A DNA stretch of 49,472 bases from Desulfovibrio sp. X2. Lineage in GTDB: Bacteria > Desulfobacterota > Desulfovibrionia > Desulfovibrionales > Desulfovibrionaceae. Positions 34,898-43,068 of the stretch are shown in pieces (positions within the stretch are counted from its first letter, which is position 1; every line of letters begins with the position of its first letter). Below the pieces are notes generated by a model. The model saw only the letters and a program-made list of their open reading frames with translations. It ran no database searches and had not been told where the DNA came from. Location: contig NZ_ATHV01000035.1 in NCBI RefSeq assembly GCF_000422205.1, forward strand, positions 1 to 49,472. Direction: 5' to 3'. The position numbers and the translations under genes were made by a program.

Positions 34898-35025
34898 AAG
34901 ATGCCTCCGGCGGCCAGAGAGGGGGCTCCGCGCCCCCTCTCTGGACTCTCCCCTCGCCAGGCTGAGCCTGGACCCGTTTCGCATGCGGAACCTGGGATGG
35001 ACGGGTAGAAGCGACCTGGGCGTGG
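34898..35025 (+). repeat. GC-rich double-hairpin 3' element, after the mla operon
   Basis: Begins AAGATGCCTCCGGCGG and carries a perfect 13-bp hairpin (34914-34926/34932-34944), a second hairpin CCAGGCTGAGCCTGG (34957-34971), GTTTCGCATGCGG and the end box CCTGGGCGTGG (35015-35025). Orientation is sense to the operon. It may act as its terminator or 3' stabiliser. Confidence 0.75.
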
Positions 35026-35086
35026 AGGTCCCTGGGGGAACGGGTGCGGCAGGGGCGGTCGTGCGCCGTGAGGAGTCGTGACAGAC

Positions 35087-35126
35087 CGGGCCGTTTTTTC
35101 CGCCGGACGGCGAAAAATCCGGCCCG
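35087..35126 (+). terminator. hairpin candidate between mla operon and AT-rich island
   Basis: CCGGGCCG and CGGCCCG arms with T-rich and A-rich inner strands and a GGCG/CGCC top. The T-run lies within the 5' arm; it may terminate transcription on either strand. 35127-35265 shows no gene. Confidence 0.35.
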
Positions 35127-35265
35127 CCACCATCTCCTTTGCCTGCACGAAGACCAGCGAGCGCAAAAGAAGACTCTCGGCAAAGGAGAGACAAGAGCAT
35201 GTCCGGCCATGCCCTTGGCCCTCCTCGCGCTCGCCGCTGTCCTTCCAAGACAAAAATTCCCCGTC

Positions 35266-35373
35266 TCCCGCGCGTCCGCGCGGGACACCGACCGTGCAGC
35301 TCGACCCGACGAGGCGGCATCACGCCTGACGCGAGGAGCTCGCTGTGCGCGAAGCGTGCGAGCGCACGGCCGC
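35266..35373 (+). repeat. 108-bp direct repeat flanking AT-rich island, left copy
   Basis: Aligns without gaps to 36207-36314 with two mismatches in 108 positions. It begins with a hairpin TCCCGCGCG-TCC-CGCGCGGGA type sequence and contains GTGCGC/GCGCAC arms near its right end. GC-rich like the host chromosome. Confidence 0.93.
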
Positions 35374-35405
35374 TTCGAGAGAATACTTCCTAGGCCTAAT
35401 TTTAC

Positions 35406-35434
35406 TGTACATTTATTAAATAATTTTGTATCTA
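35406..35434 (+). promoter_or_regulatory. promoter candidate of the AT-rich gene
   Basis: TGTACA (35406-35411), 17 nt, TATCTA (35429-35434, with TG immediately before). It lies in the AT-rich leader 46 nt before the start codon at 35480. In such AT-rich DNA chance matches are frequent. Confidence 0.3.
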
Positions 35435-35479
35435 TTTTTTTATATTTTTTGGTATGCCAATATTACAAGGTAATCCGCT

Positions 35480-36145
35480 ATGCATCCTGAAAAAGAGCAT
35501 CTTTTTATAGACCCTTGCGACGATGTTATTCTTCAAACAGGAGTTTTTTTGATAAAAAATCTACTTTCAGAATCTCTAACCACCTCAAAAAAAGACATTA
35601 TCAATAGAGCTAATTTTGTCCGCTATTGGCTCAATTCAAAAGCCACTGAATTGACTGATGATGAAATATTAAAAGTAAGAAATGCATGGAAAACATATTT
35701 TGCACATTGCAATGCACCATCGCAAGAGCTTGTTCAAACATTTGAAACACTACATTGCCAATATGCAGAGTGGGGACACGTCCACAAACTAGATTCCATT
35801 CCACAAGAACTTATCAGCATATTTAATAATTTTTTTTCATTAAGCAACAATATATCTCAACAAGATACATTCAGTTTTTCATCCAATAACGAAGAGAATG
35901 ACAAAAAGAGGATAGGTTTTAGAAAAAAAAATTTATCAAAACGGAAACGAAAGTTTATTATTTTTTCCCTTGTATGGATACTGTACGTATCGCTCAGAAC
36001 TATTGGTAATTTTAAAATATTCGGGGTCTTTTTTTATCATTGGGATAGCGACATGTATATTGCCAATTGTCTAGTTCCACCTTGTTGCGTTGCAGGATGG
36101 CACTTTGCGCGTAGATGGATAAATAACGGGACCAATCAATTATAA
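35480..36145 (+). CDS. AT-rich orphan gene, helical protein with C-terminal membrane segments
   Basis: A 221-residue protein I do not recognise. Residues 1-130 are soluble and probably helical; a very basic stretch lies at about 142-158 (KKRIGFRKKNLSKRKRK); hydrophobic segments follow at about 159-173 and 190-207, with a Cys pair in VPPCCVAGW and a short cytoplasmic tail. AAGGTAA upstream serves as ribosome site. Base composition is about one third G+C by eye, in a window otherwise very GC-rich, and codon use (AAA, ATT, TTT, AGA) is unlike every neighbour, so it is foreign. It lies alone between 108-bp direct repeats. A defence, toxin or phage-related membrane role is possible but has no direct support. 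Confidence 0.8.
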   Translation: MHPEKEHLFIDPCDDVILQTGVFLIKNLLSESLTTSKKDIINRANFVRYWLNSKATELTDDEILKVRNAWKTYFAHCNAPSQELVQTFETLHCQYAEWGHVHKLDSIPQELISIFNNFFSLSNNISQQDTFSFSSNNEENDKKRIGFRKKNLSKRKRKFIIFSLVWILYVSLRTIGNFKIFGVFFYHWDSDMYIANCLVPPCCVAGWHFARRWINNGTNQL

Positions 36146-36206
36146 TCTTATCTGCCTGTAGACAAAATAGTATTTATACAACCTCTAGTTATATCCATCA
36201 AAAAAA

Positions 36207-36314
36207 TCCCGCGCGTCCGCGCGGGACACCGACCGTGCAGCTCGACCCGACGAGGCGGCATCACACCTGACGCGGGGAGCTCGCTGTGCGCGAAGCGTGC
36301 GAGCGCACGGCCGC
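36207..36314 (+). repeat. 108-bp direct repeat flanking AT-rich island, right copy
   Basis: 106 of 108 bases match 35266-35373 at a constant offset of 941. GC-rich sequence resumes exactly here. Confidence 0.93.
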
Positions 36315-36742
36315 GGGGTGGGGGCTGCGCCTTGGCAGAGACCGGCATCGACCTCCCCGGCGGCGGCCGACGAGCCTGCAGCCGCCGCGCCATCCTCCCT
36401 CGCCACGGACTCGGCCATAGCCGAGGGGGGTGCGGGAGGCGCAAAGCGGTGCGGGGGGGAGGCCGGCCAGGCCTCCCCTAACCCCCTTCGCATCCTGGTT
36501 CTCTTCAACCGCCATGCCTTTCCCGCCTTTCGTCTTTGCCTCTTCCGCCTCTTCTCTCCCATCTTCCAGTCTTCCTCTTCCCTCCCCGCCGCACAAAAAA
36601 AGACAGCCGGAATTCCGTCTCCAGAATCCCGGCCGTTCGTCGTCGATCTTTTCAGTCTGGAGTCTTCAGACTCCACGCTTCAGCCTTCGGCTTTCAGCCC
36701 TTCTCTCCGGGCCATCCGGCCGGCGCTGTTCTCTCTCCCGCC
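36315..36742. other. intergenic region with polypyrimidine tract and palindromes
   Basis: No credible gene. Contents: a small hairpin CTCGGC-CATA-GCCGAG near 36409; a long pyrimidine-rich stretch about 36510-36592; a perfect palindrome TGGAGTCT-TC-AGACTCCA (36658-36675) and AGCC-TTC-GGCT just after it. The last two lie downstream of pgi on the minus strand and may contribute to its 3' end, though no T-run follows. Confidence 0.5.
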
Positions 36743-38383
36743 CTACCTGAGCTTCTTGTACCAGCCGATCAGCCCGTTGGTGGACGAGTCGTGGCTCGTG
36801 ACCGGGGACTGGCCCACGAGCTCGGGCTGGATGGCCTTGGCCAGCTGCTTGCCCAGCTCCACGCCCCACTGGTCGAAGGAGTTGATGCCCCAGATGGCGC
36901 CCTGGCAGAAGATCTTGTGCTCGTAAAGGGCGATGAGGCTGCCCAGGGTGCGCGGGTCCAGCGTCTGGAAGAGGAAGGAGCTGGTGGGCTTGTTGCCCGG
37001 GAAGATCTTGTGCGGCAGCAGCTTTTCCAGCTCCTTGCCGGACATGCCCTGCTTCTCCAGTTCGGCGCGGGCCTCGTCCGCGGTCTTGCCGCGCATCAGC
37101 GCCTCGGTCTGGGCCAGGAAGTTGGAGACGAGGATCTGGTGGTGGTCGCCCACGGGGTTGTGCGAGCGCGCGGGCACGAGGAAGTCGCACGGGATCATGC
37201 GCGTGCCCTGGTGGATGAGCTGATAGAAGGCGTGCTGCCCGTTGGTGCCGGGCTCGCCCCAGACGATGGGCCCGGTGTCGCAGCACACGGGCGTGCCGTC
37301 CAGGCGCACGCGCTTGCCGTTGGACTCCATGTCGCCCTGCTGGAAGTAGGCGGCGAAGCGCGAGAGGTACTGGTCGTACGGCAGGATGGCCAGGGTCTGG
37401 GCGCCGAAGAAGTTGCCGTACCAGATGCCGAGCAGGGCCATGATCGCCGGGATGTTCTTCTCGAGCGGCGCGCTCCTGAAGTGCTCGTCCACGGCGAAGG
37501 CCCCGGCCAGCAGCTCCTCGAAGCGCTCCATGCCCACGTACAGCGCGATGGACAGGCCGATGGCCGACCACAGGGAGTAGCGGCCGCCGACCCAGTCCCA
37601 GAACTCGAACATGTTGGCGGTGTCGATGCCGAACTCGGTGACGGCCTCGGCATTGGTGGACAGGGCCACGAAATGCTTGGCCACGGCGGCCTGGTCGCCG
37701 CCCGCGGCGGAGAGCAGCCAGGCCCGCGCGGTGTGGGCGTTGGTCATGGTCTCCTGGGTGGTGAAGGTCTTGGAGGCCACGATGAAGAGCGTGGTGGCGG
37801 GGTTCACGCGGCGCAGCGTCTCCATGATGTGGGTGCCGTCCACGTTGGAGACGAAGTGCACGTCGATGCCCTGGCGCGCGTAGGGGGTCAGCGCCTGGCA
37901 GACCATCTGCGGCCCCAGGTCCGAGCCGCCGATGCCGATGTTGACCACGTCGCGGATGGGGCGGCCGGTGTGGCCCTTCCAGGAGCCGGAGCGCACGGCC
38001 TCGGAAAAGGCGCGCATCTTCTCCAGCACGGCGTTCACGCCGGGCATCACGTCCTCGCCGTCCACCAGGATGGGCGTGTTCTTCCTGTTGCGCAGGGCCA
38101 CGTGCAGCACGGCGCGGTCCTCGGTGACGTTGATCTTCTCGCCGCGGAACATGGCGTCGCGCCTGGCCTCCACGTCTTCCTGGCGGGCCAGGTCGAAAAG
38201 CAGGCGCATGGTCTCGCCGGTCACGCGGTGCTTGGAATAGTCGAAGAGTATGTCGTCCAGGGTGGCGTGGAAGGAGTCGAAGCGGCGGGGATCGGCGGCG
38301 AAGAGGTCGCGCATGTGCACGTCCTGCATCCGTTCGCGATGTTCGGCGAGCGCCTTCCAGGCCGGGCTCTCGGTCAGGGACAT
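36743..38383 (-). CDS. pgi: glucose-6-phosphate isomerase
   Basis: A 546-residue cytoplasmic enzyme interconverting glucose-6-phosphate and fructose-6-phosphate. The family signatures are complete: [68 protein letters not shown] and ESNGKRV, and the C-terminal [14 protein letters not shown] with catalytic Lys. Length matches the long (E. coli-type) form. The start at 38383 has GGAGAAGG upstream (38386-38393); the frame is open further but without a ribosome site. Linked to rpiA nearby only by general sugar-phosphate metabolism. Confidence 0.97.
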   Translation of the reverse strand: MSLTESPAWKALAEHRERMQDVHMRDLFAADPRRFDSFHATLDDILFDYSKHRVTGETMRLLFDLARQEDVEARRDAMFRGEKINVTEDRAVLHVALRNRKNTPILVDGEDVMPGVNAVLEKMRAFSEAVRSGSWKGHTGRPIRDVVNIGIGGSDLGPQMVCQALTPYARQGIDVHFVSNVDGTHIMETLRRVNPATTLFIVASKTFTTQETMTNAHTARAWLLSAAGGDQAAVAKHFVALSTNAEAVTEFGIDTANMFEFWDWVGGRYSLWSAIGLSIALYVGMERFEELLAGAFAVDEHFRSAPLEKNIPAIMALLGIWYGNFFGAQTLAILPYDQYLSRFAAYFQQGDMESNGKRVRLDGTPVCCDTGPIVWGEPGTNGQHAFYQLIHQGTRMIPCDFLVPARSHNPVGDHHQILVSNFLAQTEALMRGKTADEARAELEKQGMSGKELEKLLPHKIFPGNKPTSSFLFQTLDPRTLGSLIALYEHKIFCQGAIWGINSFDQWGVELGKQLAKAIQPELVGQSPVTSHDSSTNGLIGWYKKLR

Positions 38384-38423
38384 GGCCTTCTCCGTTTGTT
38401 GCGGTGGCGGGAAAACACCCCTC

Positions 38424-38454
38424 ATCGTATGGCGGAAGGCGCGGCCGAAGTCAA
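38424..38454 (-). promoter_or_regulatory. promoter candidate for pgi
   Basis: On the minus strand TTGACT (38449-38454), 19 nt, TACGAT (38424-38429), about 40 nt upstream of the start. The spacer is long. Confidence 0.3.
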
Positions 38455-38763
38455 CGCGCGCCACGGGCCGGGCGGGGCGGGAGCCGGAGGACGGGGACGG
38501 AGGGGAACCGGGCAACGCCGGGCCGAAAAGCGGCGGGAAAGGCGGGGGCAGGGGACGCGGCAGGGGATGCGGCGGGATGCGGAGCCGAATATGAGGCGGG
38601 ATGCGGGGCCGGACGGGCGGGGAGAAGGGATTGCGGGGCGCGACGGCCGATGCGCCGCGCGCCACCGGGAAACCCTCCCTATCCCCCCGGGCGGTCCCTG
38701 CGAAATCCTTCGCCTATCCCCGCGGTCCGGCGCTCATCCCCATATCCGGCGGCCGCGGCGGGA

Positions 38764-38860
38764 GGCGAAATAGCGGTCCAGGCTCAGCCGGGGGGATAAT
38801 CCCCCGCGCGGGAGAGTCCAGAGAGGGGCGCGCAGCCCCTCTCTGGCCGCCGGAGGCATC
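38764..38860 (-). repeat. GC-rich double-hairpin 3' element, after the CDF gene
   Basis: In minus-strand sense it starts 49 nt after the CDF stop at 38909: box GATGCCTCCGGCGG, 12-bp hairpin (38818-38846), GGGGGATTATCCCCCC, GGCTGAGCCTGGACC. The far end box is missing. 38455-38763 upstream of it is GC-rich low-complexity DNA with two GGCGGGATGCGG words (around 38570 and 38594) and no gene. Confidence 0.75.
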
Positions 38861-38908
38861 GCCCGCCCGCGCGTTCCGGGCGGACGAAGACGGTCCGCAC
38901 GAGGCGTC

Positions 38909-39817
38909 TCAGCGTTCCGGCGGCAGGGAGCAGCCGTTCTCGCAGGGGCTGTGCTCGAGCTGGATGGTGGCGTGTCCGATCCCGTAGCGGTCGTGCAGCT
39001 CCCGGCCGACCTCGTCGAGGAAGGCGTCGGCCCCCTCGTGGTCCGGCCCGCCGTGGGGGCGCACGAGATGGGCCGTGAGGGCGACGCGGGTCGTGCTGAG
39101 GGCCCAGATGTGCAGGTCGTGGACGGCCTCGACCCCGGGCAGGGCCGCCAGGTAGCGCTTCACGGCGCGCCGGTCGATGCCTTCGGGCACGGCGTCGAGG
39201 GTCAGGCGCAGGGACTCGCGCAGGAGGCCCCAGGAGCTCACGGCGATGGCGGCCGCGATGACCAGGCTGAGCAGCGGATCGATCCATTGCCTGCCTGTCC
39301 AGCGCATGAGCCCGGCGGCCACGACGACGCCGACCGAGACGACGGTGTCCGCGGCCATGTGCAGGAAGGCTCCGCGGATGTTGATGTCCTTCTCCCTGCC
39401 GCGCAGGAACATGACGGCCGTGGCGGCGTTGACGGCTATGCCGACGGACGCGACGAGCATGACCGTGCCCGTGGCGACGGGCTCGGGGCTGCCGAAGCGC
39501 TGCACCGCCTCCAGGGAGATGGCGCCCACGGCGATGAAGAGGATTGAGGCGTTGAGCAGCGAGGCGAGGACGGAGCTTTTCCCGAAGCCGTAGGTGAAGC
39601 GCGAGGTCGGGCGCAGGCCGGAGAGCCACGCCGCCGCCCAGGCCAGCAGGAGGCTCAGGACGTCGCTCAGGTTGTGCCCGGCGTCCGCGATCAGGGCGAG
39701 GGAGTCGGCAGCGAAGCCGAACCAGGCCTCGACGAGGACGAAGGCCACGTTGAGCGCGATGCCCACGGCGAACGCCCGGTCGTGGCTCGAAATCCCATGC
39801 GTGTGCCTCTGCGTCAC
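38909..39817 (-). CDS. cation diffusion facilitator (Zn/Co/Cd-type efflux)
   Basis: A 302-residue inner-membrane H+/metal antiporter. Six transmembrane helices; metal-site motifs DAGHNLSD in helix II and HMAADT in helix V, both HxxxD as in Zn2+/Cd2+ transporters (ZitB/CzcD). The C-terminal cytoplasmic domain holds VEAVHDLHIWALS and the His/Cys-rich end HSPCENGC. An N-terminal HTHGISSHD stretch could also bind metal. Both candidate start codons are GTG (39823 and 39817); AGGGAGG is well spaced only for 39817, which is chosen. The metal is not proved. Confidence 0.93.
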   Translation of the reverse strand: MTQRHTHGISSHDRAFAVGIALNVAFVLVEAWFGFAADSLALIADAGHNLSDVLSLLLAWAAAWLSGLRPTSRFTYGFGKSSVLASLLNASILFIAVGAISLEAVQRFGSPEPVATGTVMLVASVGIAVNAATAVMFLRGREKDINIRGAFLHMAADTVVSVGVVVAAGLMRWTGRQWIDPLLSLVIAAAIAVSSWGLLRESLRLTLDAVPEGIDRRAVKRYLAALPGVEAVHDLHIWALSTTRVALTAHLVRPHGGPDHEGADAFLDEVGRELHDRYGIGHATIQLEHSPCENGCSLPPER

Positions 39818-39995
39818 CTCCACCTCCCTTCGCGCGGCCCGGTCCCGGGCCCCCGCAGAACCCTCCCAGGCGCGGGCAGCCGGAGACGGTCCGCGAAAAG
39901 CTTAAATGCGGACAAGGGGCGCCGCAAGGACCTTCGGGAAAAAACGCGGCTTGGCCTGCCGACGGCGGTGACGGAGAGCGGGCCCGCGGCCTTCC

Positions 39996-40133
39996 ACGCC
40001 CAGGCTGCCTTCCGGCCAGCCGCCCGGCGTGCCGCGCGCGAAAGGGGTCCAGGCTCAGCCGGGGGGATAATCCCCCGCGCGGGAGAGTCCAGAGAGGGGC
40101 GCGCAGCCCCCTCTGGCCGCCGGAGGCCTCTTC
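39996..40133 (-). repeat. GC-rich double-hairpin 3' element, after rpiA
   Basis: In minus-strand sense it starts 24 nt after the rpiA stop at 40157 and runs through the hairpin, GGGGGATTATCCCCCC and GGCTGAGCCTGGACC to the end box AGCCTGGGCGTGG. This is the most complete copy. 39818-39995 shows no gene. Confidence 0.78.
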
Positions 40134-40156
40134 ACTCTTCTGCTCCCTGCCTGCGC

Positions 40157-40906
40157 CTACCGTTCGGTCGGCGCGGGCGGGGAGAGGCGCTTCAGGCCGT
40201 CCGGCCCGGCGACGACGAGCTCGTCGCACAGCTTCAGGAAGAGTCCGTGGGCCACGATGCCCGCGCGCTGTCCGAGCTTGGCGGCGAGGTCTTCGGCCGC
40301 GCCGGGCGCGGCCAGGGGGGAGAGGCGGCAGTCCAGGATGTGGTTGCCCGCGTCGGTGACGAAGGGCGAGCCGTCCTTTCGGCGTCGGAGCGCGGGCTCG
40401 GCGCCGAGGCGGCGGAGGAAGCGGGCGACGAGCCCGGCGGCGTCGGCGAGGACCTCGACGGGCAGGGCGAAGCGAGTGCCGAGGGCGGAGGTGAGCTTGT
40501 CCGCGTCGGCCACGATGATCTCGCGCCGCGAGGCCTGGGCCACGATCTTTTCGCGCAGCAGCGCGCCGCCGCCGCCCTTGATGAGGTTCAGGGCCGGGTC
40601 CACCTCGTCGGCGCCGTCGATGGTCAGGTCGATGAAGGGGGTACCGGTGGCCTCGTCGTCCGGGCCGGGCAGGTCGAGGAGCGGGATGCCCGCGGCGCGC
40701 GCGTCCTCGGCCACGGCGCGCGAGCAGGGTACGCCGCGCACGTTCGTTATCTCCCCGGCGGCCAGGCGGCGGCCTATCTCACGCAGGGCCCAGACGGCGG
40801 TGGAGCCGTGGCCGAGGCCCACGACCATGTCCGAGCGGACCTCCTGCGCCGCGGCCTCTCCGGCCTGGCGCTTGAAACGGGTCGTTGCGTCCGCGTCGTG
40901 CGGCAT
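40157..40906 (-). CDS. rpiA: ribose-5-phosphate isomerase A
   Basis: A 249-residue enzyme of the pentose phosphate pathway. Motifs: GLGHGSTA (30-37), FIDLTIDGADEVDP (91-104) and KGGGGALLREKIVA (110-123), with DGADEVD and K-GGGGALLREK as the active-site lining. The phosphate loop usually reads GTGST; here H33 replaces Thr. AAGGAGAT (40911-40918) sets the start. The GNAT gene stops 41 bp upstream on the same strand, so rpiA is probably the last gene of an rsm-GNAT-rpiA unit. Confidence 0.95.
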   Translation of the reverse strand: MPHDADATTRFKRQAGEAAAQEVRSDMVVGLGHGSTAVWALREIGRRLAAGEITNVRGVPCSRAVAEDARAAGIPLLDLPGPDDEATGTPFIDLTIDGADEVDPALNLIKGGGGALLREKIVAQASRREIIVADADKLTSALGTRFALPVEVLADAAGLVARFLRRLGAEPALRRRKDGSPFVTDAGNHILDCRLSPLAAPGAAEDLAAKLGQRAGIVAHGLFLKLCDELVVAGPDGLKRLSPPAPTER

Positions 40907-40947
40907 GGCGTATCTCCTTGTGCCGCCCCGCGCGTCGGCGCGGGGGC

Positions 40948-41496
40948 TCAGTCCTCGTCGTCGTCTTCCGTGGGGGTGGCCGGGCCGCGCAGCTGGAGCT
41001 GGTAGAAGGCCAGGTCCAGCCACTGCCCGAACTTGTAGCCCGCCTTGCGGATGACGCCTGCCTCGGTGAAGCCGAGCTGCTCGTGCAGCGCCCGGCTGCC
41101 CGCGTTGCCCGCGTCTATGCCCGCGACCATGGTGGCCACGCCGCGCGCGTCCGCGATGCGCACGAGCTCGCCCAGGAGCGCGCTGCCGATGCGCCGGGCG
41201 CGGAAGTCGCGGTGCACGTACACGGAATGCTCCATGGTGTACTTGAAGCCGGGCCAGGGCCGGAACTGGCCGTAGGTGGCGAATCCGGCCACGCGGCCCG
41301 CGCCTTCGGCAGAGGTCCCATCCACCACCTCGTACACCAGAACGGGCAGCCCGTCGCGCTTCTTCTGCGCGAACCAGGCGAGGCGGTCCTCCAGGCTCTG
41401 GGGACGGTAGGAATAGACCGCCGTGGAGGTCAGCACGGCGTCGTTGTAGATATCGAGAATGGCGGGCATGTCGCCCTCGAATGCGTCGCGGATCAC
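40948..41496 (-). CDS. GNAT acetyltransferase (phosphinothricin/methionine sulfoximine acetyltransferase-like)
   Basis: A 182-residue GNAT enzyme. It opens MIRDAFEGDMPAILDIYNDAV and contains a Pat/Bar-like core: STAVYSYRPQSLEDRLAWF, FATYGQFRPWPGFKYTMEHSVYVHRDFRARRIGSALLGEL with the acetyl-CoA loop RRIGSA, and ALHEQLGFTEAGVIRKAGYKFGQW. The start is GTG at 41496 with AAGGAGTGA upstream. Such enzymes often acetylate methionine sulfone or related amino acids rather than the herbicide. An acidic tail TEDDDED ends the protein. Confidence 0.92.
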   Translation of the reverse strand: MIRDAFEGDMPAILDIYNDAVLTSTAVYSYRPQSLEDRLAWFAQKKRDGLPVLVYEVVDGTSAEGAGRVAGFATYGQFRPWPGFKYTMEHSVYVHRDFRARRIGSALLGELVRIADARGVATMVAGIDAGNAGSRALHEQLGFTEAGVIRKAGYKFGQWLDLAFYQLQLRGPATPTEDDDED

Positions 41497-41568
41497 TGCT
41501 TCACTCCTTCCACTGTGCGGATGCGAAAGTCCTCTCCCGCCCGGACGCGGCCATGCGCGCGACCGGCC

Positions 41569-42921
41569 CTATCTGTCGGACCAGACCGCGCGCCTTCCCT
41601 TCCTGGTCAGCCAGCCGAGCGGCAACCCCCTGAAGTAGAGCCCCGCTCCGCCGTCCGCGTCAAGCTCCCGGTCGAGGCTCCGGCCGGAAAGCAGGGCCGA
41701 GAGCTCGGCCGGGTCGGTGAGGTCGAGCCCGGCGCCCGGGGTCCAGGGCGGCAGGAGCAGGCGGCAGGTGGGCACGGGGCGGAAGCGCCCGGCCGCGACC
41801 TTGCCCAGGGGGAAGCCCTGCCAGCGAAGCGCTGCGGGCAGCGAGAGGGCGCGGGCGGGCAGGAACCAGGCCTGGCCGCCGAACTCCCAGACCTCGCCCG
41901 GGGGCAGGTTCTCCCAGGCCGGGGCCACGCCCTGGCCGCAGGCGAGCGCGGCATGGTCCAGACGGCGGCCCGGCAGGGAGCCGCCCTCGCGGCTCGCGCG
42001 GCCGCGGCCCTTGCGGCCCTTGGACTGGGCGGCAGGCGCCTCATTCGTCTCCGGGGGGGCGTCCGGGGCGGCGTCGAAATCTGCGGCCCCGTCTCCCGGG
42101 GCGCCGTCGCGGGTGAACAGGGCCAGGAAGAAGCCCTGGCCCGCGCCCGCGCTCATGTCCGTGCGCAGGACGCCGGAGAGCCCGCGGCGCGGCGTCTCCA
42201 GCGCGAAGCCGGGCGGCTCGGGGAGCGGCAGGGGCACGAGGCCGAGCTCGTCGCGCGCCCACTCCACCTGGGCCTCGTTCTCTTCCTCGTTGGTGGTGCA
42301 GGTGGAGAAGAGGAGCCGCCCGCCCGGCGCGAGCAGGCGCGCGGCGCGGGCGAGGAGCTCGCGCTGCAGCCGGACCAGGGTCACGGCCTTCTCCGCGGTC
42401 CAGATGGCCTTGACGTTCGGGTTCTTCTCTTCGGTGCCCCAGCCCGAGCAGGGCGGGTCGAGCTGGATGAAGGGCCAGGCGCCGTTTGGCAGGGGCAGCT
42501 CCTCGCCGGGGTGCGAGCAGGTGGCGGCCTGGGCCAGGTTCAGGCGGCGCAGGTTCTGGCGCAGGGTGGGCAGGCGGTCGCGGCCCGGCTCGTTGCCGAG
42601 CACGAAGCCCGAGGGGCCCGCGAGCTGGGCCAAAAAGCCGGTCTTGGAGCCCGGCGCGGCGCACATGTCCAGCACCTGGGCCCCTTCCCGCGGCGCCAGC
42701 ATGAGCGGCGGCAGCATGGAGGAGCGGTCCTGGATGTAGAGGTAGCCGAAGCGCGCGGCCTGCGACTCGCCCAGCGCGAAGGGCTCGGCAGTGAGCACCC
42801 GGCAGAGCGGATGGAAGGGCTCGGGCGTGAAGGCGAAGCCCTCGGCCGCGAGCCAGGCCTCCACGGCCGCGACCTCGCGCGGGGCGCAGACCAGGCGGAA
42901 GGAGCGCAGGCGGGGGCTCAC
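41569..42921 (-). CDS. RsmB/RsmF-family rRNA (cytosine-5) methyltransferase
   Basis: A 450-residue NOL1/NOP2/Sun-family enzyme. SAM site DMCAAPGSKT (85-94), catalytic-cysteine motifs DPPCSGWG (C158) and STCTTNEEEN (C208), the two-Cys arrangement of m5C methyltransferases. A linker rich in Ala/Gly/Arg (about 275-310) leads to a C-terminal domain with WEFGGQAWFLPARA and RFRPVPTCRL, as in RsmF-type proteins with a PUA-like tail. The start is GTG at 42921 with a weak ribosome site. Target most likely 16S rRNA; the exact position is unknown. Confidence 0.93.
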   Translation of the reverse strand: MSPRLRSFRLVCAPREVAAVEAWLAAEGFAFTPEPFHPLCRVLTAEPFALGESQAARFGYLYIQDRSSMLPPLMLAPREGAQVLDMCAAPGSKTGFLAQLAGPSGFVLGNEPGRDRLPTLRQNLRRLNLAQAATCSHPGEELPLPNGAWPFIQLDPPCSGWGTEEKNPNVKAIWTAEKAVTLVRLQRELLARAARLLAPGGRLLFSTCTTNEEENEAQVEWARDELGLVPLPLPEPPGFALETPRRGLSGVLRTDMSAGAGQGFFLALFTRDGAPGDGAADFDAAPDAPPETNEAPAAQSKGRKGRGRASREGGSLPGRRLDHAALACGQGVAPAWENLPPGEVWEFGGQAWFLPARALSLPAALRWQGFPLGKVAAGRFRPVPTCRLLLPPWTPGAGLDLTDPAELSALLSGRSLDRELDADGGAGLYFRGLPLGWLTRKGRRAVWSDR

Positions 42922-43068
42922 GCCCGGCCCCCGGAACCCTCAGGGGACCATGTGGTGCGCGCCTTTGCGGGCTTTGCCTTTTGCGGGTGATTCATGTAGG
43001 CACCAGTGCTTGACGGATTTGCCAAAAAAGACAGGGAAGCCACGCATCTCATTCAGGAGGAGATCCGA

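Noticed and set aside
35266-35373. tRNA gene fragment as an attachment site in the direct repeat
   Set aside because: The repeat has hairpins but I could not fold a tRNA cloverleaf, T-loop or CCA end from it.
35266-36314. Insertion sequence or integron cassette
   Set aside because: The flanking repeats are direct, 108 bp and GC-rich; there is no transposase, integrase or attC-like site, and the inner gene resembles neither.
43006-43068. Longer N-terminus for the TRAP binding protein
   Set aside because: The extension lacks a ribosome site, and it would place 21 charged residues before a normal signal peptide that has AGGAGG correctly spaced for 43069.
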